A stretch of 64,000 nucleotides of DNA, taken from NCBI GenBank assembly GCA_019009955.1, contig CM032230.1, forward strand, positions 14,624,501 to 14,688,500. Reading direction: 5' to 3'. The notes below the pieces were generated by a model that had not been told where the DNA came from, searched no databases, and worked only from the letters and a program-made list of their open reading frames with translations. This DNA comes from Riptortus pedestris. Lineage: Eukaryota > Arthropoda > Insecta > Hemiptera > Alydidae. The translations under genes and the position numbers were made by a program. Below, in pieces: positions 33,306 to 45,515 of the stretch (position 1 is the stretch's first letter; each line of letters starts with the position of its first letter).

Positions 33306-34230
33306 TGCTCTGACATGAAGATTCGAAATATCTCCGTTACTATACGTCGAATCGAAATATTGTGTAGAACCAATCTTATCGCAAATTAAATTTGCTATAA
33401 TTATTGTTATATGCATTTATTCTCTATCGTGAATATTAAACGAGATATTTGCATTTTTATTAAATCTGGGCGGCTGAACGGACGAGTGACTTTCCCGGCA
33501 AAAGCTAGTTCGGCCGTTACCTTAACTGTTCGGCTCTCGTGAAGTTTCTCTATTGTAAAACATCATGAGTAGAAGTGGGGGCTACTCATGTTACATAAAC
33601 AATACTCTTTTATATTATAAACCACATTAGTCGAAGCTTAAATACCAAATATGTTATTCAAGAGACCTTTATTATACGAGATACATGCAAATATGTCCTT
33701 GTGTCCCCCCCCCCTCGTCTTAAGTAAGGTCTTGAATTACTAAGATTTGATTGATTATTATTATTATTATTTATTAACGTCCACTTTTTGCAACTAAGGC
33801 TAATCGGGACGGGTTATCTACAGGTTACCACCCTTTTCTAGCCAGGGTGGGACATTATTTAATGAATTTCGTCACTAAATAATTTCCTTTGCCCAATTGA
33901 TTGATTAAGATAACAATTATTTTAACTCATTATTAATTACAGTACTAGATACAGTAAATAGTTCTCAATAAAATTAATATGTTATATTCTGATATATTTC
34001 AGTAATAATTGTTTTTCTTTCCGGTGTGAGGCTGGCCAATCTGTTTGATTACATTTTTAACACTTCCTGTCGGCAGGTTATTGAAATTGACTGAAACATT
34101 TCTTAGTTCTGTTTGTATTTATTTATTCACGGTGGGGTTGTTTTAGCAGTATGTTGATTTATCGATTACTAAACTTCTGGAGGGAAATCTGCTTAGTTCA
34201 CGCAGCCCTTAGTTTACGGACTTTTTTTTT
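33306..34230 (-). mobile_element. Family A, long subfamily, carrying a SINE
   Basis: Reverse copy: 'cgaaatatctccgttactat', 'agctagttcggccgttacc', then 'tacataaacaatactcttt', a C-tract at 33706-33714, the SINE (33757-33895), 'tattctgatatatttcagta', 'tcggcaggttattgaaattg' and an eroded 5' terminus 'cagcccttagtttacggact'. It mixes short- and long-subfamily segments, so may itself be a nested pair. Confidence 0.7.
33757..33895 (-). mobile_element. 5'-truncated SINE with clear target-site duplication
   Basis: (ATT)n tail, 'attaacgtccactttttgca', 'gggacgggttatctacagg', ending 'aataatttcctttgccc'. The tRNA head is missing. TTGATTGATTA flanks both sides (about 33746-33756 and 33897-33907), an 11-bp target-site duplication consistent with LINE-driven retroposition. 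Confidence 0.85.
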
Positions 34231-34391
34231 ATTTATGATGAAAATATCTTTAAATGTTTTTTTTGTTTTTTTATCAGATCCATAGGAACAGAGATATCTT
34301 GTATCATCAAAGATATCAAGTCAAAATGATATAATTCTGAATAAAATAAAACCAAATATTTTGTTTATTCTTATTTAATAAGAGTACTGAC

Positions 34392-34565
34392 TCATGGGAC
34401 CCATGTGAGTTAAAGCTTTGACCTTAATCTAAACCTAGAATGGCGAGTTCGGTTCCCGCCTGGGCAGTAGGGATGTACTTAGTGACGAACTCATTAAACG
34501 AACTCATTAAATGCTCAACCCAATTTGCCACAGTAGAAAGAAGTGGACGTTAATAAATAAAAATA
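34392..34565 (+). mobile_element. tRNA-derived SINE, diverged body
   Basis: Head 'cccatgtgagttaaagcttt', box B 'gagttcggttcccgcc' (one change from consensus), 'cttagtgacgaactcatta' with a short duplication, tail 'ggacgttaataaataaaaat'. Confidence 0.85.
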
Positions 34566-35193
34566 TTAGTACAAGTAATTCACGAAGGGATCTAGCCACA
34601 TATTTGTATATTTTTAATGGAACACACTGCAAGATCCAAGCATAATAAAAAGTACCGAAAGGACTTCTGGTTTAATTAACTAACTCTTGAAACATTCTAT
34701 AAACCTCTATAGTTTTGTTCATTAAAAGTTAAACACAAAGTTTTAGTTATTATTTTGGGAAAGGCGCTGTTATAAATTAAACGGAATAAGCCCTCGAACA
34801 ACATTAGAATTCTAATTTATGCTTTGCCCCAGACTAGTTGGACGCCTCGGCTAAACTTGAACGCTCGTCCGACTAAAAAAAACTCCTGTTAGTGTTTTAA
34901 ACGGTTCAAAAATAAAACGTTGTGTTCTTTTTTTAAACGGCGACTCCTCTGCCTCTCTCCTAGATCTGCATTCTCAGTTTCTTCTGTTTGTATTACATCT
35001 CTTCCATCTTGAATGGATAGCTCTCCAAGTTGGTGGTGGCTCCAATTGGAATTACCTTATAGAAAATTTACGGTCGATATTTCTTCTAGTTGTTTACCGA
35101 GTCCAGCTTCCAAGAAGCCCCTGCTCTAAAACATAAATATCTCTTGATTCTTGACTGTTGGTCAAACTATCGCTAGGGTGGTAACACAGACAA

Positions 35194-35247
<54 letters not shown>

Positions 35248-35406
35248 TTTTGATATATATATATATATTTATAAAAATCCTTTATTGAATAACAAGAATT
35301 TTTACAAGATAATTCATAGTGGTCCTTGTGACAACTGCAATTTACAAAAGGAAACATAAAATAAAAATTTCTATTTAAGTAGAGGATTGTTGAAATGCAA
35401 TTGACT
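34566..35406. other. Spacer with (AT)n at 35198-35238
   Basis: Nothing recognised apart from the microsatellite, which is followed by poly-T and a second AT tract at 35252-35268. Confidence 0.45.
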
Positions 35407-35631
35407 AATAGTAGGCAGTCATATTGCAACTTAGTGATAACAGTTATATTACATATTTACAAATTTAAGTAATGTAACACCTTTATCTTAATCCCTATTT
35501 TACCTCTAATCATATTAAATAATCATAAGAAAGTCTGTACTTGTTATTATTATTAGCTCATAAGGTCTCTTAAATTTGTAAATATTTAATATAACTGTTA
35601 TCACTAAGTTGCAATATGACTGCCTACTATA
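35407..35631. repeat. Long inverted repeat, 61-63 bp arms
   Basis: Arm 1 (35407-35469) starts 'atagtaggcagtcatattgc'; arm 2 (35569-35631) is its reverse complement with a single mismatch (c/a inside 'ttacatattt'). The spacer is about 99 bp. (AT)n at 35640-35680 touches the right side. It is either a small foldback transposon or a local inverted duplication. Confidence 0.85.
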
Positions 35632-35636
35632 TATTT

Positions 35637-35686
<50 letters not shown>

Positions 35687-35711
35687 GATTTTGGCAATAC
35701 ATTTTCTTAGC

Positions 35712-36298
35712 ACTTTACTCATGACGCCATTTTCGAAAACTTTCTTCAAATGTCCATCGATCCTACCCAGGAGATGAAGAATGAGGTCCGTTCAAAATTA
35801 TATATATATATATATTTGTCTGTTAACGCTCTAGCGGTCGTAATTTTTGTTTGACCTTTATCAAACTCGATATTTACTCGTTTTATGCAAAAAGAAAGAT
35901 CGAATTCGTTAATGGCTTATATCGGACCAGTGGGAGGGGGGAAAAATTCGAAATATCTCCGTTACAATATGTCGGATCGAAAACTTGTACAGAACCAATC
36001 TTATTGTAAATTGAATTGACTAATGATATTATATACATTTATTCTCTATCTTGAATACTAACCGAGATGTTTGCATTTGTATTAAGTGTGTGCAGATAAC
36101 GGATGAGTTGAGATGGGCTGATGTCGGGTCTATTCGTGAGTATCCCCCGAAAGCTAGTAGGCCGTTTCCGTAACTGTTCGGCTCTCGTGAAATTGGTTTA
36201 GAGACATTACTACTAGTGTTTCTAGTAGGCAGATTTCTCTATTCTAAAACTTCACGTGGGCAATCTGCTTAGTATACACAGCACTGCGGGACGGACTT
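35712..36298 (-). mobile_element. Family A, short subfamily, 3' end eroded
   Basis: 'ttactcatgacgccattttc' to 'actgcgggacggactttt', with a short (AT)n at 35799-35815. The 3' palindrome is lost; the first bases are 'cttagcac'. Confidence 0.8.
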
Positions 36299-36301
36299 TT
36301 T

Positions 36302-36395
36302 TCATTCTTCATCTACTAGGTAGGACCGATGGACATTTGAGAAAATATTTCGAATATCGAGTCGAGTACAACCTCAATAGCTGGTTTCCCTTCTA
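36302..36395 (+). mobile_element. Family A 3' fragment
   Basis: 'cattcttcatctactaggta' to 'ctcaatagctggtttccctt' forward, directly after the reverse copy at 35712, giving a tail-out pair that could be remnants of a host copy. Confidence 0.6.
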
Positions 36396-36529
36396 ACTGT
36401 CAATATCAGAAAATATGGATGTCATAAGCCTTGGGAGCTTATGATATGTTAACCTCTGACTGAAATGTATCATGAAGGCTATGTGTCATAATATCAGCTG
36501 TTCTATCTATCCCTCAGCTCTAACTCAAT

Positions 36530-36903
36530 GAAATCAGTTATCGAAGTTTTGCTCGACGCGATTTTCGAAAATGAGGTCCGTTCAAATTATATATTTGTCT
36601 GTTAACCCTGTAGCGGCGGCAATGTCGGTTTATTTATTTTTTGTTAATAGGCACCGAACTCGCAAGTGTTATTTGTGAGTAAGTGTTCATATTCTTTTTC
36701 CTTCCTTCCTTCAGAAGTCCTACTTTAGATCACTCATTACCCCTCCGGTATCCTCGCCCATGTTGCACCTCTGCTATTTTCCTGTCCTGTCCTGTAATAA
36801 ATGACAAAAAACAGTATTTTTTATAAATAGTTTGATATATAATTACTTACGTGGGGTTTTATATATATGTATTTGTCTGTTAACGCTCTAGCGGTCGCAA
36901 TTT
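36530..36903 (-). mobile_element. Family A pieces serving as target
   Basis: 36530-36665 runs from 'cagttatcgaagttttgctc' to 'ttgttaataggcaccgaact'. 36868-36903 is 'ttaacgctctagcggtcgca' + 'attt', cut exactly where the next copy starts. Confidence 0.6.
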
Positions 36904-36904
36904 G

Positions 36905-37031
36905 TAGGAAATTTCCCTTAGGGGAAATCAGCTATTGAGGAAGTACTCATGACGCGAATATCGAAAAATTTCTTCAAATGTCCATCGATACTACCATCTC
37001 CTGGGTACGAAAATAAGGTCCGGTCAAAATG

Positions 37032-37085
<54 letters not shown>

Positions 37086-37523
37086 CTGTTAACGCTCTAG
37101 CGGTCGCAATTTTTATTTGATCGTTAACAAACTCGAAATTTAGTCGTTTTATGTAAAAAGAAAGATCAAGTTCGTTAACGGCTGAAATCGGGCCAGGTGG
37201 AGGGGAGGGGGGGTTTAGAGGAGAGGATTTTCGAAAATTTGAAATATCTCCGTTACTATACGTCGGATCGAAAATTTGTATAAAATCAATCTTATTGCAA
37301 ATTAAATGTATTATAAATATTGTTATATGCATTTATTCTCTATCTTGAATATTAACCGAGATATTTGCATTTTTATTAAATGTGAGCAGATAGCGGACGA
37401 GAGTGGGTTTCCCGGCAAAAGCTAGTTCGACCGTTTCCTTAACTGTTCGGCTCCTGAAATTTCTCTATTCTACAACTTCACGTGGGATATCTGCTTAGTT
37501 TACGCAGCCCCTGCATGACGGAC
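36905..37523 (-). mobile_element. Family A, short subfamily, full-length copy
   Basis: 619 bp from 'aggaaatttcccttagggga' to 'cccctgcatgacgga', (AT)n at 37032-37080 and a G-run near 37205. Inserted next to the conserved 'gcggtcgcaattt' word of an older copy. Confidence 0.85.
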
Positions 37524-38328
37524 TTTTTTGATATTGCTAAATTTTGGAGAGGAGCTTTCCAAAGACAACGGACCAAACCTAAGCCTAGGAGTAGTCCAAT
37601 TCGCAGCTAGTTCAATTATAGCTTTGAATTATTATGTCTATGGAGTCAAGAAACTTCGGACTGAGCTTAGTTTAGGAGGATATTTGGAGACTACAATATT
37701 TAGTATTTGATCACATTTGAGATTAGTTGTGCTTACTAGTTTTTATTTTTTAATTATTATAAGACTACTTGATGGCGCTGCCATTCTGTATGTAGCTTAT
37801 GAACTGCAAATATAGGATTGGCCCACTAAATATTGGATATAGCTGATGAGGAGTAAGAAATGGTTTGAACATTAGTCTGCTCTCGCCAGCCTAAAGCTGT
37901 TCTAAAATGACAAGCAGAACTGAAATTTTGTGTCTAGTCACTGACAACCATTACTAATCCAATCAAATAATTGGAGGCAGCTTAAATCAGCATTATATAT
38001 TCGATGGTGCATTTGTATAATGAGGCAGGAATAGCAGCAAATATATAAATCATCCCGATCGGTGACGGCATCCTCAGAGCTAATTCGTCCATTGCGTCTA
38101 GACCTGTTAATTTTGTGTTAATTTAGTTGAATCTGTGATTGGCAGCTGGAATGCTATTGGCTGGCAGCTATTTCAATTCCTCTTAATGATTCGCTGCTAA
38201 TGGTTTTTCTTTTTAATGCTAGCCAGAGCCGAAAAATCCATGGATTATCTGATTATCCCTCGTTATGTGGCGTCCATCTAGTAACTAATATATCATATAA
38301 CGTAAGTTAAACCATAATTAAAATAAAG
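37524..38328. other. Unique stretch, no gene supported
   Basis: A 60-codon plus-strand open frame (37528-37710, containing SLGVVQFAASSIIALNYYVY) has no motif; the rest shows no repeat structure. Confidence 0.45.
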
Positions 38329-39139
38329 TCCGTCACGCAGGGGCTGCGTAAACTAAGCAAATTTCCCAAGGGAAACTTTACAACAGATAAATCTACATAC
38401 TGATAACAACACCCTGAATGTTGAAGGAATAAACACAAACGGTGATAAGAAATCATTCAGTCAATTTACAAGTTAAAATATCTACAACGGAAAGCGTCTG
38501 AATTGTTTACAAATGACATCCAACATTGCAGCGCTGAATAGATAGAATTATTCTAGACCGGAAAGATGAACACTTAATGAATATATATGAATATAACATA
38601 TTAATTTTATTGAAAACTATTAACTATAGCTAGTTGAGTCATAATAATTTCTATCTCAAGCACTCAATTTTAGTAATCCAAGGACAAAAGAAGCGGGGGG
38701 GGGGTAAACAGAACGTTATTTGTTTCAATCTCGTATAATAATGGATTGTTGTAAACAATATTTGGTATTTAAACTAGTAATGAAATGTTTCATGATATAA
38801 AAGCTTATTATTAAAATGACATTAGTAAGCGTGGGTGTTTACTGAAAGCGGACAACTATACACTCCAAATATCTCGTTTAATACTTATTATACGAAAAAT
38901 ATGTATAGAACGATACTTATAGTAAATTTAATTTGCAATCAGATTGGTTCTATACAATTTTTCCATTCGACGTATGGTAACGGAGATATTTCGAATTTTC
39001 GAATATATATATACCGTTTTGACAGACATCAATTTCGTCATCTCCTGGGTAGGATCAATGGGCATTTGAAGAAAATTTTCGAAAATCGCATCATGAGTAC
39101 GACTTCAATAGCTGATTTCCCTGCAGGGAAATCTGCTAA
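38329..39139 (+). mobile_element. Family A, long subfamily, internally deleted
   Basis: 811 bp, TCCGTCACGCAGGGGCTGCG to palindrome 'gatttccctgcagggaaatc' and CTAA. It has the long-subfamily block (38400-38840, G-run at 38696-38704). The C-rich segment and most of the microsatellite region are missing: 'cgaattttcgaatatatata' runs straight into 'ccgttttgacagacatcaat'. Confidence 0.85.
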
Positions 39140-39296
39140 AAGCTATAGCAATTGTAAGTAATGAACATTACAAGAGTGCATTACCGATATCTCCTGAGAA
39201 ACAAAATTTTCTAGCAAATGAAAACACAAAGAACAAACAACAAGTCGCATACTATCCACCGACATCAATAGAGTATATAATCCATTATACCGCCAT

Positions 39297-39412
39297 TTTA
39301 GCAAATTTCCCTTAAGAGGTCGTACTCATGACGCTATACTCGAAAAATGTCTTCAAATGTCCATCGATACAACCCGGGAGATGATGAAAATGAGGCCTGT
39401 TCAAAATTATAA
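39297..39412 (-). mobile_element. Family A 3' fragment
   Basis: 'attttagcaaatttccctta' to 'tgaggcctgttcaaaattat'; half the palindrome is deleted. Confidence 0.7.
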
Positions 39413-40005
39413 AATAAATAATAAAACTAAAATCTTGAATTGTACTATGTTTAAGTCTAAATCCAAGTATATTTCAATAAAAATAAAAAGCACTGGAAAA
39501 CACAAACTCAAATCTTTTAAGAATTAAAGGTCTAATGACATAGGGGCAAAAGTTGTATATTTGTGTCTATAGAAATTGTTGAGTTTATGGATTGATAAAT
39601 CATTTCTAATAATTCCTGTTTTTGGATATAAGATTATCGTAAGATAGATCATTAATGTTTAGACCGAAAGATATATACATATTTATTGAAACAAAATACA
39701 ATTTCTTAGTTTTGTATTTATTTTATGCTTCAAGATATCGATTGTATTATTAAGTTGTTGACTTATTATAAATCTTCTTGGAAATAAGTCACAAAGACTT
39801 TTCCTGGTTGTGAAAGCAGAGAAATGCTGGTAACTTCCGCCCTTTTATAGGATTATTGTGCGGTATCGATAGGATCAATACAACTGTTGGTTCCGAGAAG
39901 AAAGTTCACTTTATCGTTTCGATTTAACACATCCATTGTGATGTTTAATGGTTCAGGTAAGAGCATTACTAGGAATGGGGGGGGGGGTGTACCAAAAGCT
40001 ATAAA
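39413..40005. other. Spacer with a 53-codon open frame on the minus strand
   Basis: 39844-39683 minus reads GGSYQHFSAFTTRKSLCDLF then NNTIDILKHKINTKLRNCIL and stop. The tone recalls LINE C-termini, but no diagnostic motif is present. G9 run at 39979-39987. Confidence 0.35.
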
Positions 40006-40055
40006 GTCCGTCACACTGTGCTGCGTAAACTAAGCAGATTTTCCATGTGCTGGAA
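40006..40055 (+). mobile_element. Family A 5' end stub
   Basis: 'tccgtcacactgtgctgcgt' + 'aaactaagcagattttccat'; nothing further of the element before the satellite begins. Confidence 0.65.
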
Positions 40056-40122
40056 TATAATAGTCTTATCTCTTCATCTATTAGATATTTGTCCCCAAGA
40101 AAGAAAGTGGGAGTACATCGGA

Positions 40123-43100
40123 GAACTATAAGAGGGATGCTAATGAGCATTATGCAGAAGTATAATAGGAATATATAATGTTAATACCCATTATGCAGAA
40201 CTATAATAGGAATATATAATGTTAATACCCATTATGCAGAACTATAATAGGAATATCTAGATGTTAATACCCATTATGCAGAACTATAATAGGAATATAT
40301 AGATGTTAATACCCATTATGCAGAACTATAATAGGAATATATAATGTTAATACCCATTATGCAGAACTATAATAGGAATATCTAGATGTTAATACCCATT
40401 ATGCAGAACTATAATAGGAATATATAGATGTTAATACCCATTATGCAGAACTATAATAGGAATATATAATGTTAATAACCATTATGCAAAACTATAATAG
40501 GAATATATAATGTTAATACCCATTATGCAGAACTATAATAGGAATATCTAGATGTTAATACCCATTATGCAGAACTATAATAGGAATATATAATGTTAAT
40601 ACCCATTATGCAGAACTATAATAGGAATATATAATGTTAATACCCATTATGCAGAACTATAAGAGGGATATATAGATGCTAATGTGCATTATGCAGAACT
40701 ATAATAGGAATATATAATGTTAATACCCATTATGCAGAACTATAATAGGAATATATAGATGTTAATACCCATTATGCAGAACTATAATAGGAATATATAG
40801 ATGTTAATACCCATTATGCAGAACTATAATAGGAATATCTAGATGTTAATACCCATTATGCAGAACTATAATAGGAATATATAGATGTTAATACCCATTA
40901 TGCAGAACTATAATAGGAATATATAATGTTAATACCCATTATGCAGAACTATAAGAGGGATATATAGATGCTAATGTGCATTATGCAGAACTATAATAGG
41001 AATATATAGATGTTAATACCCATTATGCAGAACTATAATAGGAATATATAGATGTTAATACCCATTATGCAGAACTATAATAGGAATATATAGATGTTAA
41101 TACCCATTATGCAGAACTATAATAGGAATATATAATGTTAATACCCATTATGCAGAACTATAATAGGAATATATAATGTTAATACCCATTATGCAGAACT
41201 ATAAGAGGGATATATAGATGCTAATGTGCATTATGCAGAACTATAATAGGAATATATAATGTTAATACCCATTATGCAGAACTATAATAGGAATATATAA
41301 TGTTAATACCCATTATGCAGGACTATAAGAGGGATATATAGATGCTAATGTGCATTATGCAGAACTATAATAGGAATATATAATGTTAATACCCATTATG
41401 CAGAACTATAATAGGAATATATAATGTTAATACCCATTATGCAGAACTATAATAGGAATATATAGATGTCAATGCCCATTATGCAGAACTATAATAGGAA
41501 TATATAGATGTTAATACCCATTATGCAGAACTATAATAGGAATATATAGATGTTAATACCCATTATGCAGAACTATAAGAGGGATATACAGATGTTAATA
41601 CCCATTATACAGAACTATAATAGGAATATATAGATGTTAATACCCATTATGCAGAACTATAAGAGGTATATATAGATGCTAATGTGCATTATGCAGAACT
41701 ATAATAGGAATATATAATGTTAATACCCATTATGCAGGACTATAAGAGGGATATATAGATGCTAATGTGCATTATGCAGAACTATAATAGGAATATATAA
41801 TGTTAATACCCATTATGCAGAACTATAATAGGAATATATAATGTTAATACCCATTATGCAGAACTATAATAGGAATATATAATGTTAATACCCATTATGC
41901 AGAACTATAATAGGAATATATAGATGTTAATACCCATTATGCAGAACTATAATAGGAATATATAATGTTAATACCCATTATGCAGAACTATAATAGGAAT
42001 ATATAGATGTCAATGCCCATTATGCAGAACTATAAGAGGGATATATAGATGCTAATGTGCATTATGCAGAACTATAATAGGAATATATAGATGTTAATAC
42101 CCATTATGCAGAACTATAAGAGGGATATACAGATGTTAATACCCATTATACAGAACTATAATAGGAATATATAGATGTTAATACCCATTATGCAGAACTA
42201 TAAGAGGTATATATAGATGCTAATGTGCATTATGCAGAACTATAATAGGAATATATAGATGTTAATACCTATTATGCAGAACTATAATAGGAATATATAG
42301 ATGTTAATACCCATTATGCAGAACTATAATAGGAATATATAGATGTTAATACCCATTATGCAGAACTATAATAGGAATATATAATGTTAATACCCATTAT
42401 GCAGAACTATAATAGGAATATATAGATGTTAATACCCATTATGCAGAACTATAATAGGAATATATAATGTTAATACCCATTATGCAGAACTATAATAGGA
42501 ATATATAGATGTCAATGCCCATTATGCAGAACAATAAGAGGGATATATAGATGCTAATGTGCATTATGCAGAACTATAATAGGAATATATAGATGTTAAT
42601 ACCCATTATGCAGAACTATAAGAGGGATATACAGATGTTAATACCCATTATACAGAACTATAATAGGAATATATAGATGTTAATACCCATTATGCAGAAC
42701 TATAAGAGGTATATATAGATGCTAATGTGCATTATGCAGAACTATAATAGGAATATATAATGTTAATACCCATTATGCAGGACAATAAGAGGGATATATA
42801 GATGCTAATGTGCATTATGCAGAACTATAATAGGAATATATAGATGTTAATACCCATTATGCAGAACTATAATAGGAATATATAGATGTTATTACCCATT
42901 ATGCAGAACTATAAGAGGGATCTATAGATGCTAATACCCATTATACAGAACTATAATAGGAATATATAGATGTTAATACCCATTATGCAGAACTATAATA
43001 GGAATATATAGATGTTAATACCCATTATGCAGAACTATAATAGGGATCTATAGATGCTAATGTGCATTATGCAGAACTATAATAGGAATATATAGATGTT

Positions 43101-45251
43101 AATATCCATCCATTATGCAGAACTATAATAGGAATATATAGATGTTAATACCCATTATGCAGAACTATAATAGGAATATATAGATGTTAATACCCATAAT
43201 GCAGAACTATAATAGGAATATCTAGATGTTAATACCCATTATGCAGAACTATAATAGGAATATATAGATGTTAATACCCATTATACAGAACTATAATAGG
43301 AATATATAGATGTTAATACCCATTATGCAGAACTATAATAGGAATATCTAGATATTAATACCCATTATGCAGAACTATAATAGGAATATATAGATGTTCA
43401 TACCCATTATACAGAACTATAATAGGAATATCTAGATGTTAATACCCATTATGCAGAACTATAATAGGAATATATAGATGTTAATACGCATTATGCAGAA
43501 CTATAATAGGAATATCTAGATGTTAATACCCATTATGCAGAACTATAATAGGAATATCTAGATGTTAATACCCATTATGCAGAACTATAATAGGAATATA
43601 TAGATGTTAATACCCATTATGCAGAACTATAATAGGAATATCTAGATGTTAATACCCATTATGCAGAACTATAATAGGAATATATAGATGTTAATACCCA
43701 TTATGCAGAACTATAATAGGAATATATAGATGTTAATACCCATTATTCAGAACTATAAGAGGGATCTATAGATGCTAATGTGCATTATGCAGAACTATAA
43801 TAGGAATATATAGATGCTAATACCCATTATGCAGAACTATAATAGGAATATCTAGATGTTAATACCCATTATGCAGAACTATAATAGGAATATATAGATG
43901 TTAATACCCATTATGCAGAACTATAATAGGAATATATAGATGTTAATACCCATTATGCAGAACTATAACAGGAATATATAGATGTTAATACCCATTATGC
44001 AGAACTATAATAGGGATCTATAGATGCTAATGTGCATTATGCAGAACTATAACAGTGATATATAGTAGTTAATTCCCCTTAACGAGCCCTTTAAGATCTA
44101 TTTATAGATGTTAATACCCATTATTCAGAACTATAAGTGGGATCTATAGATGCTAATGTGCATTATGCAGAACTATAATAGGAATATCTAGATGTTAATA
44201 CCCATTATGCAGAACTATAATAGGAATATATAGATGTTAATACCCATAATGCAGAACTATAATAGGAATATCTAGATGTTAATACCCATTATGCAGAACT
44301 ATAATAGGGATCTATAGATGTGCATTATGCAGAACTATAACAGTGATATATAGATCTTAATATCCATTAACCAGAACTATAAGAGGGATTTATAGATGTT
44401 AATACCCATTATGCAGAACTATAAGAGGAATATCTAGATGTTAATACCCATTATGCAGAACTATAATAGGGATCTATAGATGTGCATTATGCAGAACTAT
44501 AACAGTGATATATAGATCTTAATATCCATTAACCAGAACTATAAGAGGGATTTATAGATGTTAATACCCATTTACTAGAACTATAACAGTGATATATAGA
44601 TCTTAATACCCATTAACCAGAACTATAAGAGGGATTTATAGATGTTAATACCCATTAAGCAGAACTATAACAGTGATATATAGATCTTAATACCCATTAA
44701 CCAGAACTATAAGAGGGATTTATAGATGTTAATACCCATTAACCAGAACTATAACAGTGATATATAGATCTTAATATCCATTGACGAGAACTATAAGAGG
44801 GATTTATAGATGTTAATACCCATTAACCAGAACTATAACAGTGATATATAGATCTTAATATCCATTAACCAGAACTATAAGAGGGATTTATAGATGTTAA
44901 TATCCATTAACCAGAACTATAAGAGGGATTTATATCCATTAACCAGAACTATAAGAGGGATTTATAGATGTTAATACCTATTAACCAGGACTATAACAGT
45001 GATATATAGATTTTAATATCTATTAACCAGAACTATAAGAGGGATTTATAGATGTTAATACCTATTAACCAGGACTATAACAGTGATATATAGATTTTAA
45101 TATCTATTAACCAGAACTATAAGAGGGATTTATATCCATTAACCAGAACTATAACAGTGATATACAGATTTCAATATCCATTAACCAGAACTATAAGAGG
45201 GATTTATAGATGTTAATACCCATTAACCAGAACTATAACAGTGATATATAA
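40123..45251. repeat. 5.1-kb satellite, 41/42-bp unit with higher-order structure
   Basis: About 120 units sharing 'gcagaactataataggaata' and 'gttaatacccatta'. Unit length is 41 bp with 'tataatg' and 42 bp with 'tatagatg' or 'tctagatg'. A divergent unit ('aagagggatatatagatgct', 'aatgtgcatta') is interspersed. A block marked by 'gggatatacagatg' recurs at 41581, 42122 and 42614, 541 and 492 bp apart. From about 44320 to the right end the units switch to an 84-bp pair: one member has 'cagtgatatatagatctta', the other 'agagggatttatagatgtt', both with 'ccattaaccagaac'. Every frame is closed. Confidence 0.97.
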
Positions 45252-45515
45252 GGTGTATAATATCTAAAGGCTATTGAGGAATAGCTCAATATGACAGCAG
45301 AGCCGCACGTGCCAGCTTTTGCAATCTCCTCTCCATTCATATTGTAGATATTTTTAGATCATGAAGGTTATGACGATTTAGTGTAATCTCAAAAGTTCGG
45401 CGCAATTTCACCGTTTACTTCTTTAAATAGAACCTATTGTTTTGCAAATATTAACCGCTTTTTCCTCCGAGGAAAATCGCAGTACTATTATCTCCAAGAT
45501 CTAAGGTTATACTCC
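45252..45515. other. Spacer, nothing recognised
   Basis: No structure beyond a few family A-like words. Confidence 0.4.

Noticed and set aside
35094..35697. Short minus-strand open frames containing IYIYIY repeats
   Set aside because: They are translations of (AT)n microsatellites; the same artefact occurs at 3704-4120, 37024-37332, 49278-49616 and 54696-54908.
40123..45251. CRISPR-like regular repeat array
   Set aside because: Units are contiguous with no unique spacers, the genome is eukaryotic, and the structure is an ordinary minisatellite with higher-order blocks.
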